A DNA stretch of 64,000 nucleotides, taken from NCBI RefSeq assembly GCF_008807415.1, contig NZ_CP043626.1, positions 496,001-560,000 on the forward strand. The letters run 5' to 3'. Both the position numbers and the translations under genes were made by a program. This document shows positions 1 to 8,465 of this stretch, piece after piece (the stretch's first letter is position 1; every line of letters begins with the position of its first letter). Source of the stretch: Pseudomonas denitrificans (nom. rej.). GTDB taxonomy: Bacteria; Pseudomonadota; Gammaproteobacteria; Pseudomonadales; Pseudomonadaceae. A model generated the notes under the pieces. The model was not told the DNA's origin, made no database searches, and saw only the letters and a program-made list of their open reading frames with translations.

Positions 1-1
1 G

Positions 2-505
2 CGCTGGGCGCTGCTGCGCCGCGCCACGCTGGAACCAGGAACGCGGTTGCCGGCGGAGGTGCTCGAGCACGTCGCCATGACCCTGCTGCGCCGCTACGGC
101 GTGGTCTGCTGGCGCCTGCTCGACCGCGAAGCCGACTGGCTGCCGCCGTGGCGCGACCTGCTGCGGGTCTACCACCGCCTGGAAGCGCGCGGGGAAATCC
201 GCGGCGGGCGCTTCGTTGCCGGGCTGACCGGTGAGCAGTTCGCCTTGCCTGAAGCCGTCGGCCTGTTGCGTGAAGTGCGTCGCCGGGAAGCAAGCGGCGA
301 ATGGGTGGTGGTGTCGGCGGTCGACCCGCTGAACCTGGCTGGCACCCTGCTGCCGGGGCGCAAGGTGCCGGCCGTGAGCGGCAACCGCGTGCTCTATCGC
401 GATGGCGTGCCGGTGGGCGCGCTGATCGCCGGCGAGGTGGAGCTGCTCGCGGAGCTGCCGCCAGACGACCAGGCCCGCGCGCGGGAGCTGCTGATCCGCC
501 GGTAA
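2..505 (+). CDS. lhr: Lhr-type ATP-dependent helicase, C-terminal fragment (partial)
   Basis: The reading frame is open from the left edge (R-W-A-L-L-R-R...) to a TAA, so only the last ~167 residues are present and the 5' end lies outside the window. The visible part matches the C-terminal region of large Lhr-family superfamily 2 helicases, with the characteristic stretches RYGVVCWRLL (start of the C-terminal winged-helix part), GRFVAGLTGEQFALPEA and SAVDPLNLAGTLLPG. No helicase motifs are visible because they lie upstream. Lhr proteins are DNA/RNA helicases linked to nucleic-acid repair. The family call is firm; precise function is inferred. Confidence 0.85.
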   Translation, partial: RWALLRRATLEPGTRLPAEVLEHVAMTLLRRYGVVCWRLLDREADWLPPWRDLLRVYHRLEARGEIRGGRFVAGLTGEQFALPEAVGLLREVRRREASGEWVVVSAVDPLNLAGTLLPGRKVPAVSGNRVLYRDGVPVGALIAGEVELLAELPPDDQARARELLIRR

Positions 506-562
506 GCCGGGCGCGCCTGACGTACACTCAGCGGCACGGAAGTTTGTCCCTGCGAGGCCGTG

Positions 563-2083
563 ATGTCTTCCCGCGAGTCCCCGAGCCTGCCTGAGCTGTT
601 GCGCCAGTGGTGGTTCCTGCCGTTGCTGACCCTCGCGCTGTGCCTGCGCCTGTATGAGCTGACCGGCTCGGCTATCTGGGGCGACGAAGGCTCCAGCTTG
701 TTCCTCGCCCGCTATTCGCCTTTGCAACTCTGGCAGCATGCTGCCCACGACGTGCATCCGCCGCTGTACTTCTATCTGCTGCACCTGTGGACCGGACTGC
801 TGGGCGAGGGCGTGCTGTCGCTGCGCCTGTTCAGTGCGGTGTTCGGCACGCTCGCGGTGTTCCTCGGCGGCTGGCTGGCCTGGCGCCTCGCCAGTCGCCG
901 CGCGGCCTTGCTCGCTGTCGTGTTGCTGGCGCTGCTGCCCACGGCGGTGCGCTACAGCCAGGAAGTGCGCATGTATTCGTTGCTCGGCTGCTGGCTGCTG
1001 GCGGCGACATTGGCCTTGCTCTACTGGCGGGAGAAGGGCAAACGGCGCCATCTGCTGGCTTACGTCCTGCTGATGGCGGCGGCGTTCTACACCCATTACT
1101 TCAGCCTGTTCGGCCTGCTGGTGCATTGGGCCTGGCTGGCGTCGCTGCCGAACGCTCCCCTGTGTCGCCGCGACTGGTGGCTGGCCAACCTGGCCATCGC
1201 CATGCTGTTCCTGCCCTGGTTGCCCGGCCTGCTGGACCTGGTTCGCCACATGGCGGTGCTGGTCGCTGGCGGAGACGTGGGCTGGGCGCCGCCGGTGGAT
1301 GGCCGTTCCGTCCCGTCGATGCTCTGGCAATGGCTCGCGCAGTCCGATGGCAACGAGCTGGCGTGGCCCCTGCTGGTGGGCGTGCCGTTGCTGGTGGTGG
1401 GGGCGATGTTGCTGGTGCTGCGTCATGATCGCAGCCGCCAGCGCGCGGGCGTGTTGCTCTCGCTGTACGTCGGCCTGCCGCTGCTGGGGTTGTATGGCGT
1501 GTCTTTTGTTTCGCCGGTGTTCGTCGAGCGCTACCTGACAGCCTTTGCGTTGGGGCTGCCGCTGCTGTTCGCGCTGGCGCTGGACCGCCTGCTGGAGGCG
1601 CGGCGGGCACTGGGAGTGGTGACCCTGGCGACGCTGCTCGGCCTGCAGGCCATGGGGCTGGCGCGCGCCTACGAGACGGACCCGGACGAGCAGTTCGACG
1701 GCATGGTCGCTTACGTCAACGCCCATTACCGTGCCGGCGACCGGGTGGTGGTGGACGATATCCTCTGGTACCTGGCGTTCCGTTACTACAACCGCACCGG
1801 CAGCGAACCGCTGCTGTACACCGCGCCGGCTGCGGATGGTTCGTCCGGGCGGCCGGGGCTCTACGGTTTCGGCTCGCTGATCGATGATCGCCAGCACAGC
1901 TTCGTCGACCGCCTGGCCGACCTGCCGCCAGGCGATGGCCGTGTCTGGCTGGTGATGAGTCGCTACAACGACCAGGAGATTCCCGATGTGCCGGCCAACT
2001 GGCGGCGCATCGCCCAGCATGCCGGCGGGGAAGTGCAGGCGCTGCTGTTCGAGCGCGCGTCGCTGCGTAACGCCGCGCGCTGA
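563..2083 (+). CDS. GT39/ArnT-like membrane glycosyltransferase
   Basis: A ~506-residue polytopic inner-membrane protein with about ten hydrophobic segments. Early in the chain it has the acidic motif A-I-W-G-D-E-G in the first periplasmic loop and H-D-V-H-P-P-L-Y shortly after. This is the signature of the dolichyl-phosphate-mannose mannosyltransferase/ArnT superfamily (GT-C fold), which moves a sugar from a polyprenyl carrier onto lipid or protein in the periplasm. A GTG directly precedes the ATG used here, so the start may be three bases earlier. Acceptor and donor cannot be told; there is no arn cluster next to it. It lies alone between lhr and a convergent DUF962 gene. Confidence 0.8.
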   Translation: MSSRESPSLPELLRQWWFLPLLTLALCLRLYELTGSAIWGDEGSSLFLARYSPLQLWQHAAHDVHPPLYFYLLHLWTGLLGEGVLSLRLFSAVFGTLAVFLGGWLAWRLASRRAALLAVVLLALLPTAVRYSQEVRMYSLLGCWLLAATLALLYWREKGKRRHLLAYVLLMAAAFYTHYFSLFGLLVHWAWLASLPNAPLCRRDWWLANLAIAMLFLPWLPGLLDLVRHMAVLVAGGDVGWAPPVDGRSVPSMLWQWLAQSDGNELAWPLLVGVPLLVVGAMLLVLRHDRSRQRAGVLLSLYVGLPLLGLYGVSFVSPVFVERYLTAFALGLPLLFALALDRLLEARRALGVVTLATLLGLQAMGLARAYETDPDEQFDGMVAYVNAHYRAGDRVVVDDILWYLAFRYYNRTGSEPLLYTAPAADGSSGRPGLYGFGSLIDDRQHSFVDRLADLPPGDGRVWLVMSRYNDQEIPDVPANWRRIAQHAGGEVQALLFERASLRNAAR

Positions 2084-2095
2084 CCGCTCAATGGC

Positions 2096-2413
2096 TCAGA
2101 AACGGATGCGCCCGGTGAAGGCGTCCTTGAGCATCACCCAGTCGCCCATCAGCGACCACAGCGGGTACTTGAAGGTGGCGGGGCGGTTCTTCTCGAACAC
2201 GAAGTGGCCGACCCAGGCGAAGCCGTAGCCGGCCAGCGGCATGGCCAGCAACCACAGCCAGTGCCCGCTGACGAGGGCGTAGGCGAGGATCGACAGCACC
2301 AGCAGGCTGCCCACGTAGTGCAGGCGACGGCACACGGCGTTGCTGTGTTCCTGCAGGTAGTACGGGTAGAACTCGGCGAAGCTCTGGAATCGATCGGCGG
2401 TCTGGGTGCTCAT
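2096..2413 (-). CDS. DUF962 / Mpo1-like membrane protein
   Basis: A 105-residue protein. The start at 2413 is chosen because AGGAGG lies just upstream, whereas longer readings of the frame have no ribosome site. It contains the N-terminal F-x-E-F-Y-P-Y-Y-L-x-E-H pattern, R-R-L-H-Y-V-G, two hydrophobic helices and W-V-G-H-F-x-F-E-K-N-R-P-A-T-F, all hallmarks of DUF962/YGL010w-like proteins. The yeast relative Mpo1 is an Fe-dependent dioxygenase of fatty-acid alpha-oxidation; His residues of both motifs are present. The bacterial role is uncertain. It is convergent with the glycosyltransferase (12 bp apart) and divergent from the AraC gene. Confidence 0.8.
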   Translation of the reverse strand: MSTQTADRFQSFAEFYPYYLQEHSNAVCRRLHYVGSLLVLSILAYALVSGHWLWLLAMPLAGYGFAWVGHFVFEKNRPATFKYPLWSLMGDWVMLKDAFTGRIRF

Positions 2414-2561
2414 GGCGCACCTCCTGTTGTTGTGATGGCGCCAGTGTAGGCCGGTGCCTTCAGACTTGCGGATGACATAGGGGGCCAGTTTAGTATCCCC
2501 CTGTGCCGCCGGCTTATCCGGCCGTTCGGCGCGGATCACCACCATAACCAGAAGAAATTGC

Positions 2562-3611
2562 ATGCCTGAGCGTACAACCCTGTCGAGCTGGGTGCGGGGG
2601 ATCGTCCAGTCGCTGGAGCTGGAAGGCCTCGACTGCCGCGCGCTGTTCACTGAACTGCAGCTGGACTTCGCCGCCCTCGACGACCCCGATGCGCGCTTCC
2701 CGCAGGACGCCATGAGCCGCCTGTGGAACCGCGCCGTGGAGCTGTCCGGCAACCCGGCCATCGGCCTGAACATTGCCCGCGTGCACACGCCGGCGTTCCC
2801 CGTGGTGGGTTATGCGCTGATGTCCAGCCGCAACCTGGGCGAGGGCTTCGAGCGCCTGGAGCGCTACCAGCGGATCATCGCCGAGGGCGCCGACCTGACC
2901 TTCCGCCGCCTGCCCGAGGGCTGCCTGTATCGCATCGTGGTTCACGGTGATCGCCTGCCGGTGCCGCGCCAGAGTGCAGAGTGCTCACTGGCGAGCCTGA
3001 TCGCCATGCTGCGCTGGATCACCGGGCGGGCGATCAAGCCGCTGGAGGTGCGCCTGGCGGGCGAGGCACCGCCGGACATTGAACCCTACCGCGAGCTGTT
3101 CCAGGCGCCGCTGAGCTTTGGCCATGCGGACTGCGCGATGCTGTTCTCCCACGAGGACATGAGCGCGCCGCTGCCCACTGCCAACGAGGAGCTGGCGCGC
3201 CTGCACGACCGTTTCGCCGGGGAGTACCTGGCGCGCTTCGTCAGCAGCCGCTTCAGTCACCAGACCCGCCAGGTGCTGTGCCGCCTGCTACCCCAGGGCG
3301 AGCCCAAGCGCGAAAGCGTGGCCCAGGCGCTGAACCTGTCCGAGCGCACCCTGCAGCGCCGCCTGCAGGAAGAGGGCACCAGTTACCAGCAACTGCTCGA
3401 CGACACTCGCCGCGAACTGGCCCAGCAGTACCTCGCCACGCCGCGCATGACGCTGCTGGAGATCGCCTACCTGCTGGGGTTCTCGGAGCCGAGCAATTTC
3501 TTCCGCGCCTTCCGCCGCTGGTTCGGCAAGACGCCGGGGAGTACCGCGAGGACTTGTGAGTCGTTGTGTAGAAGCGCCGTGTGCCGGCGTTCCCGGTATA
3601 TCGATTTGTAG
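2562..3611 (+). CDS. AraC-family transcriptional regulator, 3' end frameshifted
   Basis: As sequenced it encodes 349 residues: an N-terminal arabinose-binding-like domain (about 20-210) typical of OruR/ArgR-type Pseudomonas regulators, and a C-terminal AraC DNA-binding domain (about 235-330) with L-N-L-S-E-R-T-L-Q-R-R-L and G-F-S-E-P-S-N-F-F-R-A-F-R-R-W. Family proteins end G-K-T-P-G-E-Y-R..., but here the frame changes after TPG in a run of four G (3536-3539) and reads 24 unrelated residues into a repeat. One extra G would give TPGEYREDL and a stop at 3559. The DNA-binding helices lie before the shift, so the protein may still work. Target unknown; the divergent neighbour is the DUF962 gene. 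Confidence 0.85.
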   Translation: MPERTTLSSWVRGIVQSLELEGLDCRALFTELQLDFAALDDPDARFPQDAMSRLWNRAVELSGNPAIGLNIARVHTPAFPVVGYALMSSRNLGEGFERLERYQRIIAEGADLTFRRLPEGCLYRIVVHGDRLPVPRQSAECSLASLIAMLRWITGRAIKPLEVRLAGEAPPDIEPYRELFQAPLSFGHADCAMLFSHEDMSAPLPTANEELARLHDRFAGEYLARFVSSRFSHQTRQVLCRLLPQGEPKRESVAQALNLSERTLQRRLQEEGTSYQQLLDDTRRELAQQYLATPRMTLLEIAYLLGFSEPSNFFRAFRRWFGKTPGSTARTCESLCRSAVCRRSRYIDL

Positions 3612-3688
3612 GATGGGTGGAGCGCAGCGATACCCATGCTGTCGGTGCGCGGATTCGATGGGTATCGCTGCGCTCCACGCCATCCTAC
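3608..3688. repeat. Inverted REP-like repeat (GTAGGATGG..GGAGCGCAGCGATACCCAT)
   Basis: Two arms, GTAGGATGGGTGGAGCGCAG-CGATACCCAT and its near-exact reverse complement, face each other across about 20 bp. The same family recurs at 55025-55106 and, as a half copy, at 55546-55577. The run-on tail of the frameshifted araC gene reads into it. It could serve as a transcription terminator between the convergent araC-like and trkH genes. Confidence 0.85.
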
Positions 3689-3727
3689 GGCCTGTTCATT
3701 CGGCCCATTAAGCGGCTGTTGGAGCGA

Positions 3728-5182
3728 TCAGTGGCGCCAGAACGCCGGGGTGAACAGCACCAGCACGGTGATGATCTCCAGGCGCCCGAGCAGCATGCCG
3801 CCGCAGAGCAGCCACTTGGCCGCGTCCGGCAGTGAGGCGAAGTTGCCCGACGGGCCGATGATCGGGCCCATGCCCGGACCGACGCCGGCTACCGTGCTGG
3901 CCGCGCCGGTGAGCGAGGTCATCCAGTCCAGGCCGAGGAACGACAGGCCCAGCGCCAGGCCGCCGACGGTGGCGCCGAAGAAGAACGAGAAGGTCAGGAT
4001 CGAACGCACGATCTCTTCGTCCAGGCGGTGGCCGTTGTAGCTCTGCTTGATCACCGCGCGCGGGTGGATCAGCTGGTACAGGCTGGCGCGCAGCAGGGTG
4101 TAGGCCACCTGGAAGCGGAAGATCTTGATGCCGCCGGCGGTGGAGCCGGAGCAGCCGCCGATGAAGCCCAGGTAGAAGAACAGCATGATCGAGAAGTGCC
4201 CCCACAGACCGTAGTCGCCCAGGGCGAAGCCGGTGGTGGTCATCACCGAGGTCACGTTCACCGCGACGATGCGGAAGGCGTCGAACCAGGGCAGGCCCGA
4301 GTTCACCGAATACCAGGTGCCCATCACCAGCCAGGTGAATACCAGCAGACCGAGGAAACCGTGCACCTGGTGATCGCGGATCAACGCCTTGCGGTTGCCG
4401 CGCAGGGTGGCGACGTAGAGCACGAAGGGGATGCTGCCCAGGATCATCACCGCCACCGCGACCCAGTGCACCGCCGGCTGGTGCCACTTGGCCAGGGACT
4501 GGTCGGAGGTGGAGAAGCCGCCGGTGGAGATTGCCGACATGGCGTGGTTGAGCGAGTCGAACAGCCCCATGCCAGCCCACCAGAAGGCCAGGGTGCCGGC
4601 GATGGTGATGGCCACGTAGACCCCGACTATGTACTTGGCCACCATGTGCGAGCGCGGCATGACCTTGTCGGAGCGGTCCGAGGATTCGGTCTGGAACAGG
4701 CGCATGCCACCGATGCGCAGCATCGGCAGGATCGCCACCGCCATCGCGATGAAGCCGATGCCGCCCAGCCAGTGCAGCAGCGAGCGCCAGATGAGGATGC
4801 CCGGGGACATCTTGTCCAGCCCCGACAGCACGGTCGACCCGGTGGCAGTGATGCCCGACATGCTCTCGAAGATCGCGTCGGTGAAGCTGATGTGCCGCGC
4901 GAACATGAACGGCAGGGAGGAGAAGAAGCAGACGATCACCCAGCTCGACACGGTGAGCATGTACATGTCCCGCGGGCGCATGTGTACCTGCTCCGGGCGG
5001 CCGGGAATGACCATGCCCAGCCCGCAGGTGAAGGTGATGATCGCCGACCAGATGAACGGGTGCAGCTCGTTGGCACGGCCGTAATACAGCAGCGTGGCCA
5101 TGGGGACCAGCATGGCGACCGCCAGCGTGATCACGAAGATGCCGATGATGAATCCGAGGGTACGTAGTGTCGGCAGGGCCAT
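3728..5182 (-). CDS. trkH: TrkH-type potassium uptake transporter
   Basis: A 484-residue polytopic membrane protein of the TrkH/KtrB superfamily, which forms the K+-conducting subunit working with the cytosolic NAD-binding TrkA. Four pore loops are recognisable by their Gly-containing filters: S-G-I-T-A-T-G-S-T (residues ~112-120), A-I-S-T-G-G-F-S-T, V-M-T-T-T-G-F and a last one in G-V-G-P-G-M-G-P-I-I-G-P-S. Length and N-terminus agree with the family. It is monocistronic, with the nitroreductase gene divergent upstream; trkA is not in the window. Confidence 0.95.
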   Translation of the reverse strand: MALPTLRTLGFIIGIFVITLAVAMLVPMATLLYYGRANELHPFIWSAIITFTCGLGMVIPGRPEQVHMRPRDMYMLTVSSWVIVCFFSSLPFMFARHISFTDAIFESMSGITATGSTVLSGLDKMSPGILIWRSLLHWLGGIGFIAMAVAILPMLRIGGMRLFQTESSDRSDKVMPRSHMVAKYIVGVYVAITIAGTLAFWWAGMGLFDSLNHAMSAISTGGFSTSDQSLAKWHQPAVHWVAVAVMILGSIPFVLYVATLRGNRKALIRDHQVHGFLGLLVFTWLVMGTWYSVNSGLPWFDAFRIVAVNVTSVMTTTGFALGDYGLWGHFSIMLFFYLGFIGGCSGSTAGGIKIFRFQVAYTLLRASLYQLIHPRAVIKQSYNGHRLDEEIVRSILTFSFFFGATVGGLALGLSFLGLDWMTSLTGAASTVAGVGPGMGPIIGPSGNFASLPDAAKWLLCGGMLLGRLEIITVLVLFTPAFWRH

Positions 5183-5361
5183 GCGCTGAGGTCTGAATCC
5201 AGGAGGAATCGGCCATTTTACCTGCCGCCTGCCGAGAGTAAACCGCGTGACACCGTTCCCCTTTACAAGTTGGGCGGAGAAGGAGTGCGCCGTCTTTCCC
5301 GGACAAATGCGAACCCTTTGCGTCTACAATGGCGGCTTTCGAGATTGACTGGAGGCAGCCC

Positions 5362-5922
5362 ATGGAGGCTCTCGACGCGTTGCTCAACCGTGTGTCCCAT
5401 GCCCGCCTGAGCGAGCCGGCACCGTCTGCCGAGCAGCTGGACCGCCTGTTCCGCAGCGCCTTGCGCGCCCCGGATCACGGGCAACTGCGCCCGTGGCGCT
5501 TCCTCACCGTGGAAGGCGAGGCGCGCAAGGAGCTGGGTGAGCTGTTCGCCCGTGCCGTGGCGGCCAATGAGCCGGATGGCAAGCCCGAGGCGCTGGACAA
5601 GGCTCGCGCCATGCCGCTGCGCGCGCCGCTGCTGGTGGTCGCCGTGGCCCGTCTGCAGGATCACCCCAAGGTGCCGGAGATCGAGCAGTGGCTGGCGGCG
5701 GGTTGCGCCGCCCACGGCATCATCCAGGCGGCCTACGTCGAAGGATTGGGAGCGATGTGGCGCACTGGCGCCATGGCGTTCGATCCGCTGGTGCGCGAAG
5801 GCCTGGGCCTGGCCGAGAACGAGCGCATCGTCGGCTTCATCTACCTAGGCACGCCGATTGGCGAGCTGCGTCGCCCGGCGCCGCTGGACCCGGCCGGGTT
5901 CGTCAGCGCCTGGCGGGGCTGA
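5362..5922 (+). CDS. Nitroreductase family protein (YdjA-like)
   Basis: 186 residues from the ATG at 5362, which has GGAGG seven bases upstream; an upstream in-frame ATG has no such site. It shows the compact single-domain FMN nitroreductase pattern of YdjA: early R-V-S-H-A-R-L, A-P-D-H-G-Q-L-R-P-W-R-F, then A-A-G-C-A-A-H-G-I-I-Q-A-A and G-A-M-W-R-T-G. YdjA-type enzymes are NAD(P)H/FMN oxidoreductases with poorly defined substrates. Convergent with the 159-residue protein next to it; the stop codons overlap regions by 20 bp. Confidence 0.88.
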   Translation: MEALDALLNRVSHARLSEPAPSAEQLDRLFRSALRAPDHGQLRPWRFLTVEGEARKELGELFARAVAANEPDGKPEALDKARAMPLRAPLLVVAVARLQDHPKVPEIEQWLAAGCAAHGIIQAAYVEGLGAMWRTGAMAFDPLVREGLGLAENERIVGFIYLGTPIGELRRPAPLDPAGFVSAWRG

Positions 5923-6382
5923 GCGGCAGTTCTAGACGTACCTTCCAGCCACCGTCGCGGGCGCGCCAGAGCAGGTGTCCGCCCTGCCAGGCGGCCAGGC
6001 GCCGCGCCGGGGGCAGGGCCTCCGGCAGCCAGGCCCTTGCCTGCGGGTCGTAGCCTTGCAGATCCAGACGCAGCTCACCGTGTGCTGAACTGAGCGACAG
6101 CTCCAGCGCCGCATGTGGATGACGCGTCAGCGCCCCTTCCAGCAAGGCATCCAGTGCTTCGCCCAACGCATCCGGCCAACTTTCCAGCGGCCAGGTACCG
6201 CTTTGCGGCAGGCTCAGGCGCAGGCCTGGCCAACGTTCGCGCCATTGCGCCGCATGGCGCGCCAGTTCTACCGCCAGCACCAGGTACTGCGGGTCGTCGT
6301 AGGGGTCGTGGCTCAGCAGGGCTGCCGGCGGCAGCGGCTGTTGCAGGGCGGGGATCGGGGTAGCGAAGGCGGGCAGGCTCAT
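5903..6382 (-). CDS. Stand-alone protein resembling a degenerate HATPase domain
   Basis: A 159-residue protein with no signal peptide or membrane segment, lying 26 bp downstream of the sensor kinase gene and in the same direction. Residues ~70-155 look like a histidine-kinase ATP-binding fold that has lost its nucleotide lid: L-G-E-A-L-D-A-L-L-E-G-A-L (N-box-like, with the key Asn replaced), a beta pair, R-R-L-A-A-W-Q-G-G-H-L-L-W and a final W-K-V-R-L-E-L-P-L strand. The D-x-G-x-G and G-x-G motifs are absent, so ATP binding is unlikely. It may modulate the kinase, but this is inference. The last 20 bp overlap the convergent nitroreductase gene. Confidence 0.7.
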   Translation of the reverse strand: MSLPAFATPIPALQQPLPPAALLSHDPYDDPQYLVLAVELARHAAQWRERWPGLRLSLPQSGTWPLESWPDALGEALDALLEGALTRHPHAALELSLSSAHGELRLDLQGYDPQARAWLPEALPPARRLAAWQGGHLLWRARDGGWKVRLELPLSPARR

Positions 6383-6408
6383 GGTTGCTCTCCGAAAATG
6401 CGCTCGGT

Positions 6409-7746
6409 TCAGGCGCCCTGGCGGCGCAGCGGCAGGTCGATGCTGGCCAGGAAACCGCCATCGGGATGGTTTGCCAGGCGCAGCCGTCCGTGATGGCGCT
6501 CGATGGCGCGGCGGGCGATGGCCAGGCCCAGGCCATGGCCGGGGCTGCTCTGGTTGGGAGCGCGGAAGAAGGGTTCGCCCAATTGCGTCAAGTGTTCCTC
6601 GCTGGCGCCGGGACCGTGGTCGCGCACGCTGATGTGCAGGCGCTCGTCATCGATCCGTGCCTGGACCTCCAGCGGTTGCTCGGCCGGGTTGAAGCGCGAG
6701 GCGTTGCGCAGCAGGTTGTCGAGGGCGCGTTCGAGCATGTCGGGCCAGCCGTCGACAGCCAGTTGCGGCGAGACGTCGAGCTGGATGTTCTGTTCCGGGT
6801 AAAGCACTTGCGCGTCGTTGCGCAGGCGTTCGAACAGCGGCAGCAGGTCGATGCGGCTGGTCGGGCCGGGTTCGGCGTCGAGGCGGGCGAGGGCGAGGAT
6901 CTCGCTGATCAGCGCTTCCAGGCGGTCGCATTCCTGTTCCAGACGCGGCCACATGGCGGCGCGCTGTTCGGGCTCGGCGCGTTCGGCCAGGGCCAGGGCA
7001 ATACGCAGGCGCGCCAGCGGTGAACGCAGCTCGTGGGACACATCGCGCAGGAGCTGGCGTTGGCTGCCGATCAGCCCCTGCAGGCGGGCGCCCATGCGGT
7101 TGAAATCACGGGCCAGCACGCCTAGTTCGTCGCCACGGCGGGAGAGGCGGGCAAGGCTGTCCTGTTGATAACTGGTCTGGCCGAGGTCATGCACAGCGCG
7201 GCGCAGGCGGTTCAGCGGGCGGGTGATGGACAGCGTCAGCAGCAGGCTGAACACGGTCAGCACAACCAGCGCGATGCCCAGCGCACTCAGCGGCCAGAGC
7301 AGGCTGCTGCGGTGCCAGGCCTGCAGTGTCGGGTGCGGAATGCGGTAGATGAACAGGTAGGTCTGGTCGGTACGGCTGCTGGTGTATTCCTGGCTCAACT
7401 GGCGCCAGGGGAAGCGCGGCAGGTTTTCCCGGTCGAAGTTGTTGTCGCGCGGGCGTGGCGGGCGCGGCAGGTAGGTACCGTTGACCAGGCGCTGGCCAGT
7501 CTCGTCGAGCACCTGCACCGAGAGTTCGTATTGCTTGCGGCGGCTTTCCAGCAGTTCCTGCGCGGCATCCGGGCCTTGCGTCTCGTAAAGCAGGGTCCAT
7601 TGCTTGGCGATGTCATGCAGGCCGGGATAGCGGGCGATCACCCAGGTGTCCTGGTTCAGGGCGCGGCCCAGCAGGATCGACAGTCCGGCCACCAGCAGCA
7701 GGGCGAGCCAGAAGGCGGCGAGGATCCGCCAGAAGAGTGAACGCAT
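6409..7746 (-). CDS. CpxA-like sensor histidine kinase
   Basis: About 445 residues from the ATG at 7746 (AGGAAG upstream); an alternative ATG at 7767 lacks a clear ribosome site. Order: N-terminal membrane helix, periplasmic segment of ~130 residues, second helix (~residues 160-180), HAMP, H-box S-H-E-L-R-S-P-L-A-R-L-R, N-box L-D-N-L-L-R-N-A, G1 D-H-G-P-G and G2 G-H-G-L-G-L-A-I. It is the kinase partner of the response regulator two genes upstream. The presence of a CpxP/Spy-like gene between them and a GTAAA repeat suggest sensing of envelope stress. Confidence 0.88.
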   Translation of the reverse strand: MRSLFWRILAAFWLALLLVAGLSILLGRALNQDTWVIARYPGLHDIAKQWTLLYETQGPDAAQELLESRRKQYELSVQVLDETGQRLVNGTYLPRPPRPRDNNFDRENLPRFPWRQLSQEYTSSRTDQTYLFIYRIPHPTLQAWHRSSLLWPLSALGIALVVLTVFSLLLTLSITRPLNRLRRAVHDLGQTSYQQDSLARLSRRGDELGVLARDFNRMGARLQGLIGSQRQLLRDVSHELRSPLARLRIALALAERAEPEQRAAMWPRLEQECDRLEALISEILALARLDAEPGPTSRIDLLPLFERLRNDAQVLYPEQNIQLDVSPQLAVDGWPDMLERALDNLLRNASRFNPAEQPLEVQARIDDERLHISVRDHGPGASEEHLTQLGEPFFRAPNQSSPGHGLGLAIARRAIERHHGRLRLANHPDGGFLASIDLPLRRQGA

Positions 7747-7798
7747 GGTCTTCCTGTTCAGCCGCATGGTCTATCCGTTGTCGGGGGCTCCACGGCAA

Positions 7799-7821
7799 GG
7801 CGCCGGGTAGAACCCGGCGCC
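7799..7821. terminator. Perfect 10-bp hairpin between the CpxP-like and kinase genes
   Basis: GGCGCCGGGT / ACCCGGCGCC with a 3-base loop. No T-run follows on the minus strand, so it is more likely an attenuating or mRNA-stabilising hairpin that sets different levels for the abundant periplasmic protein and the kinase than a full terminator. Confidence 0.5.
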
Positions 7822-7839
7822 TGCGTTTGCTGGAGCGAA

Positions 7840-8295
7840 TCAGTTGGTCTTGGCGCCGTCCTTCTGGGCCTTCCAGGTCTGGAATTCAGCCCATTCGGCC
7901 TTGCGCTGTTCGCGCTGCTTCTTCATCTCGTCGAACTTCTTCTGCTGCTCGGGCGTGAGGATGCCGCGGATGCCGGCGTCGGCCTTGTCACGGTTGGCCT
8001 TCAGTTCTTCCTGCATGGCCTTGCGGTCGGCCTCGGGCAGCTTGTTCCAGTACTTCTCGGTGATCGCGCGGCGATCCTTCATCGAGTCGCCCATCAACTT
8101 GCCGACTTGCTGGCGCTGGTCCTGGGTCAGGTTCAGTTCGCGCAGCGCTCCGCCGTGTTCGCCGCGGTGCATGCCCGGGCCGTGGTCCTTCATGAACGGG
8201 GCCGGCGGCGGAGCGTCGGTCGGCGCGGGAGTGGCCGCCAGCGCGACGGTCGGCAGGGCGGCAGCGATCAGCAGGGCGGTCAGGGTCTTGCGCAT
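7840..8295 (-). CDS. Periplasmic CpxP/Spy-family LTxxQ protein
   Basis: 151 residues with a cleavable signal peptide (MRKTLTALLIAAALPTVALA). The mature part is highly charged and helical with two LTxxQ motifs: L-N-L-T-Q-D-Q-R near residue 55 and I-L-T-P-E-Q-Q-K near residue 110, as in CpxP and Spy. Such proteins are periplasmic chaperones; CpxP also inhibits the CpxA kinase. It sits between the response regulator and the kinase gene, has its own upstream region with a CpxR-like site at 8376-8391, and is therefore probably both a target and a feedback component of this two-component system. Confidence 0.85.
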   Translation of the reverse strand: MRKTLTALLIAAALPTVALAATPAPTDAPPPAPFMKDHGPGMHRGEHGGALRELNLTQDQRQQVGKLMGDSMKDRRAITEKYWNKLPEADRKAMQEELKANRDKADAGIRGILTPEQQKKFDEMKKQREQRKAEWAEFQTWKAQKDGAKTN

Positions 8296-8375
8296 GGTGT
8301 TTCTCCTTTCAGGGGCCGGTCGTTACCGGATGAGCCCAGTCTAGGGTCGGCAAGGTCAAGGGCGGTCAGTCCCAC

Positions 8376-8391
8376 GTAAAGCTTCGGTAAA
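8376..8391. promoter_or_regulatory. CpxR-like tandem site GTAAA-N6-GTAAA
   Basis: Two direct GTAAA repeats separated by six bases lie about 80 bp upstream of the CpxP-like gene; a third GTAAA on the opposite strand is near 8416-8421. CpxR of enterobacteria binds GTAAA-N(4-8)-GTAAA. The position and neighbours support control by the adjacent response regulator. Confidence 0.55.
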
Positions 8392-8423
8392 GATTACGTG
8401 AAGCCCGGCTGGAAACTTTACGA

Positions 8424-8449
8424 AGCCCGGGCCAGAGCGGCCCGGGCCC
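8424..8449 (-). terminator. GC-rich hairpin after the response-regulator gene
   Basis: An inverted repeat of about ten bases (GCCCGGGCC...GGCCCGGGC) lies just past the stop codon of the regulator gene and before the CpxP-like promoter. There is no good T-run, so termination would be weak or factor-assisted. Confidence 0.4.
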
Positions 8450-8465
8450 TCCGCAGGGCGAGATT

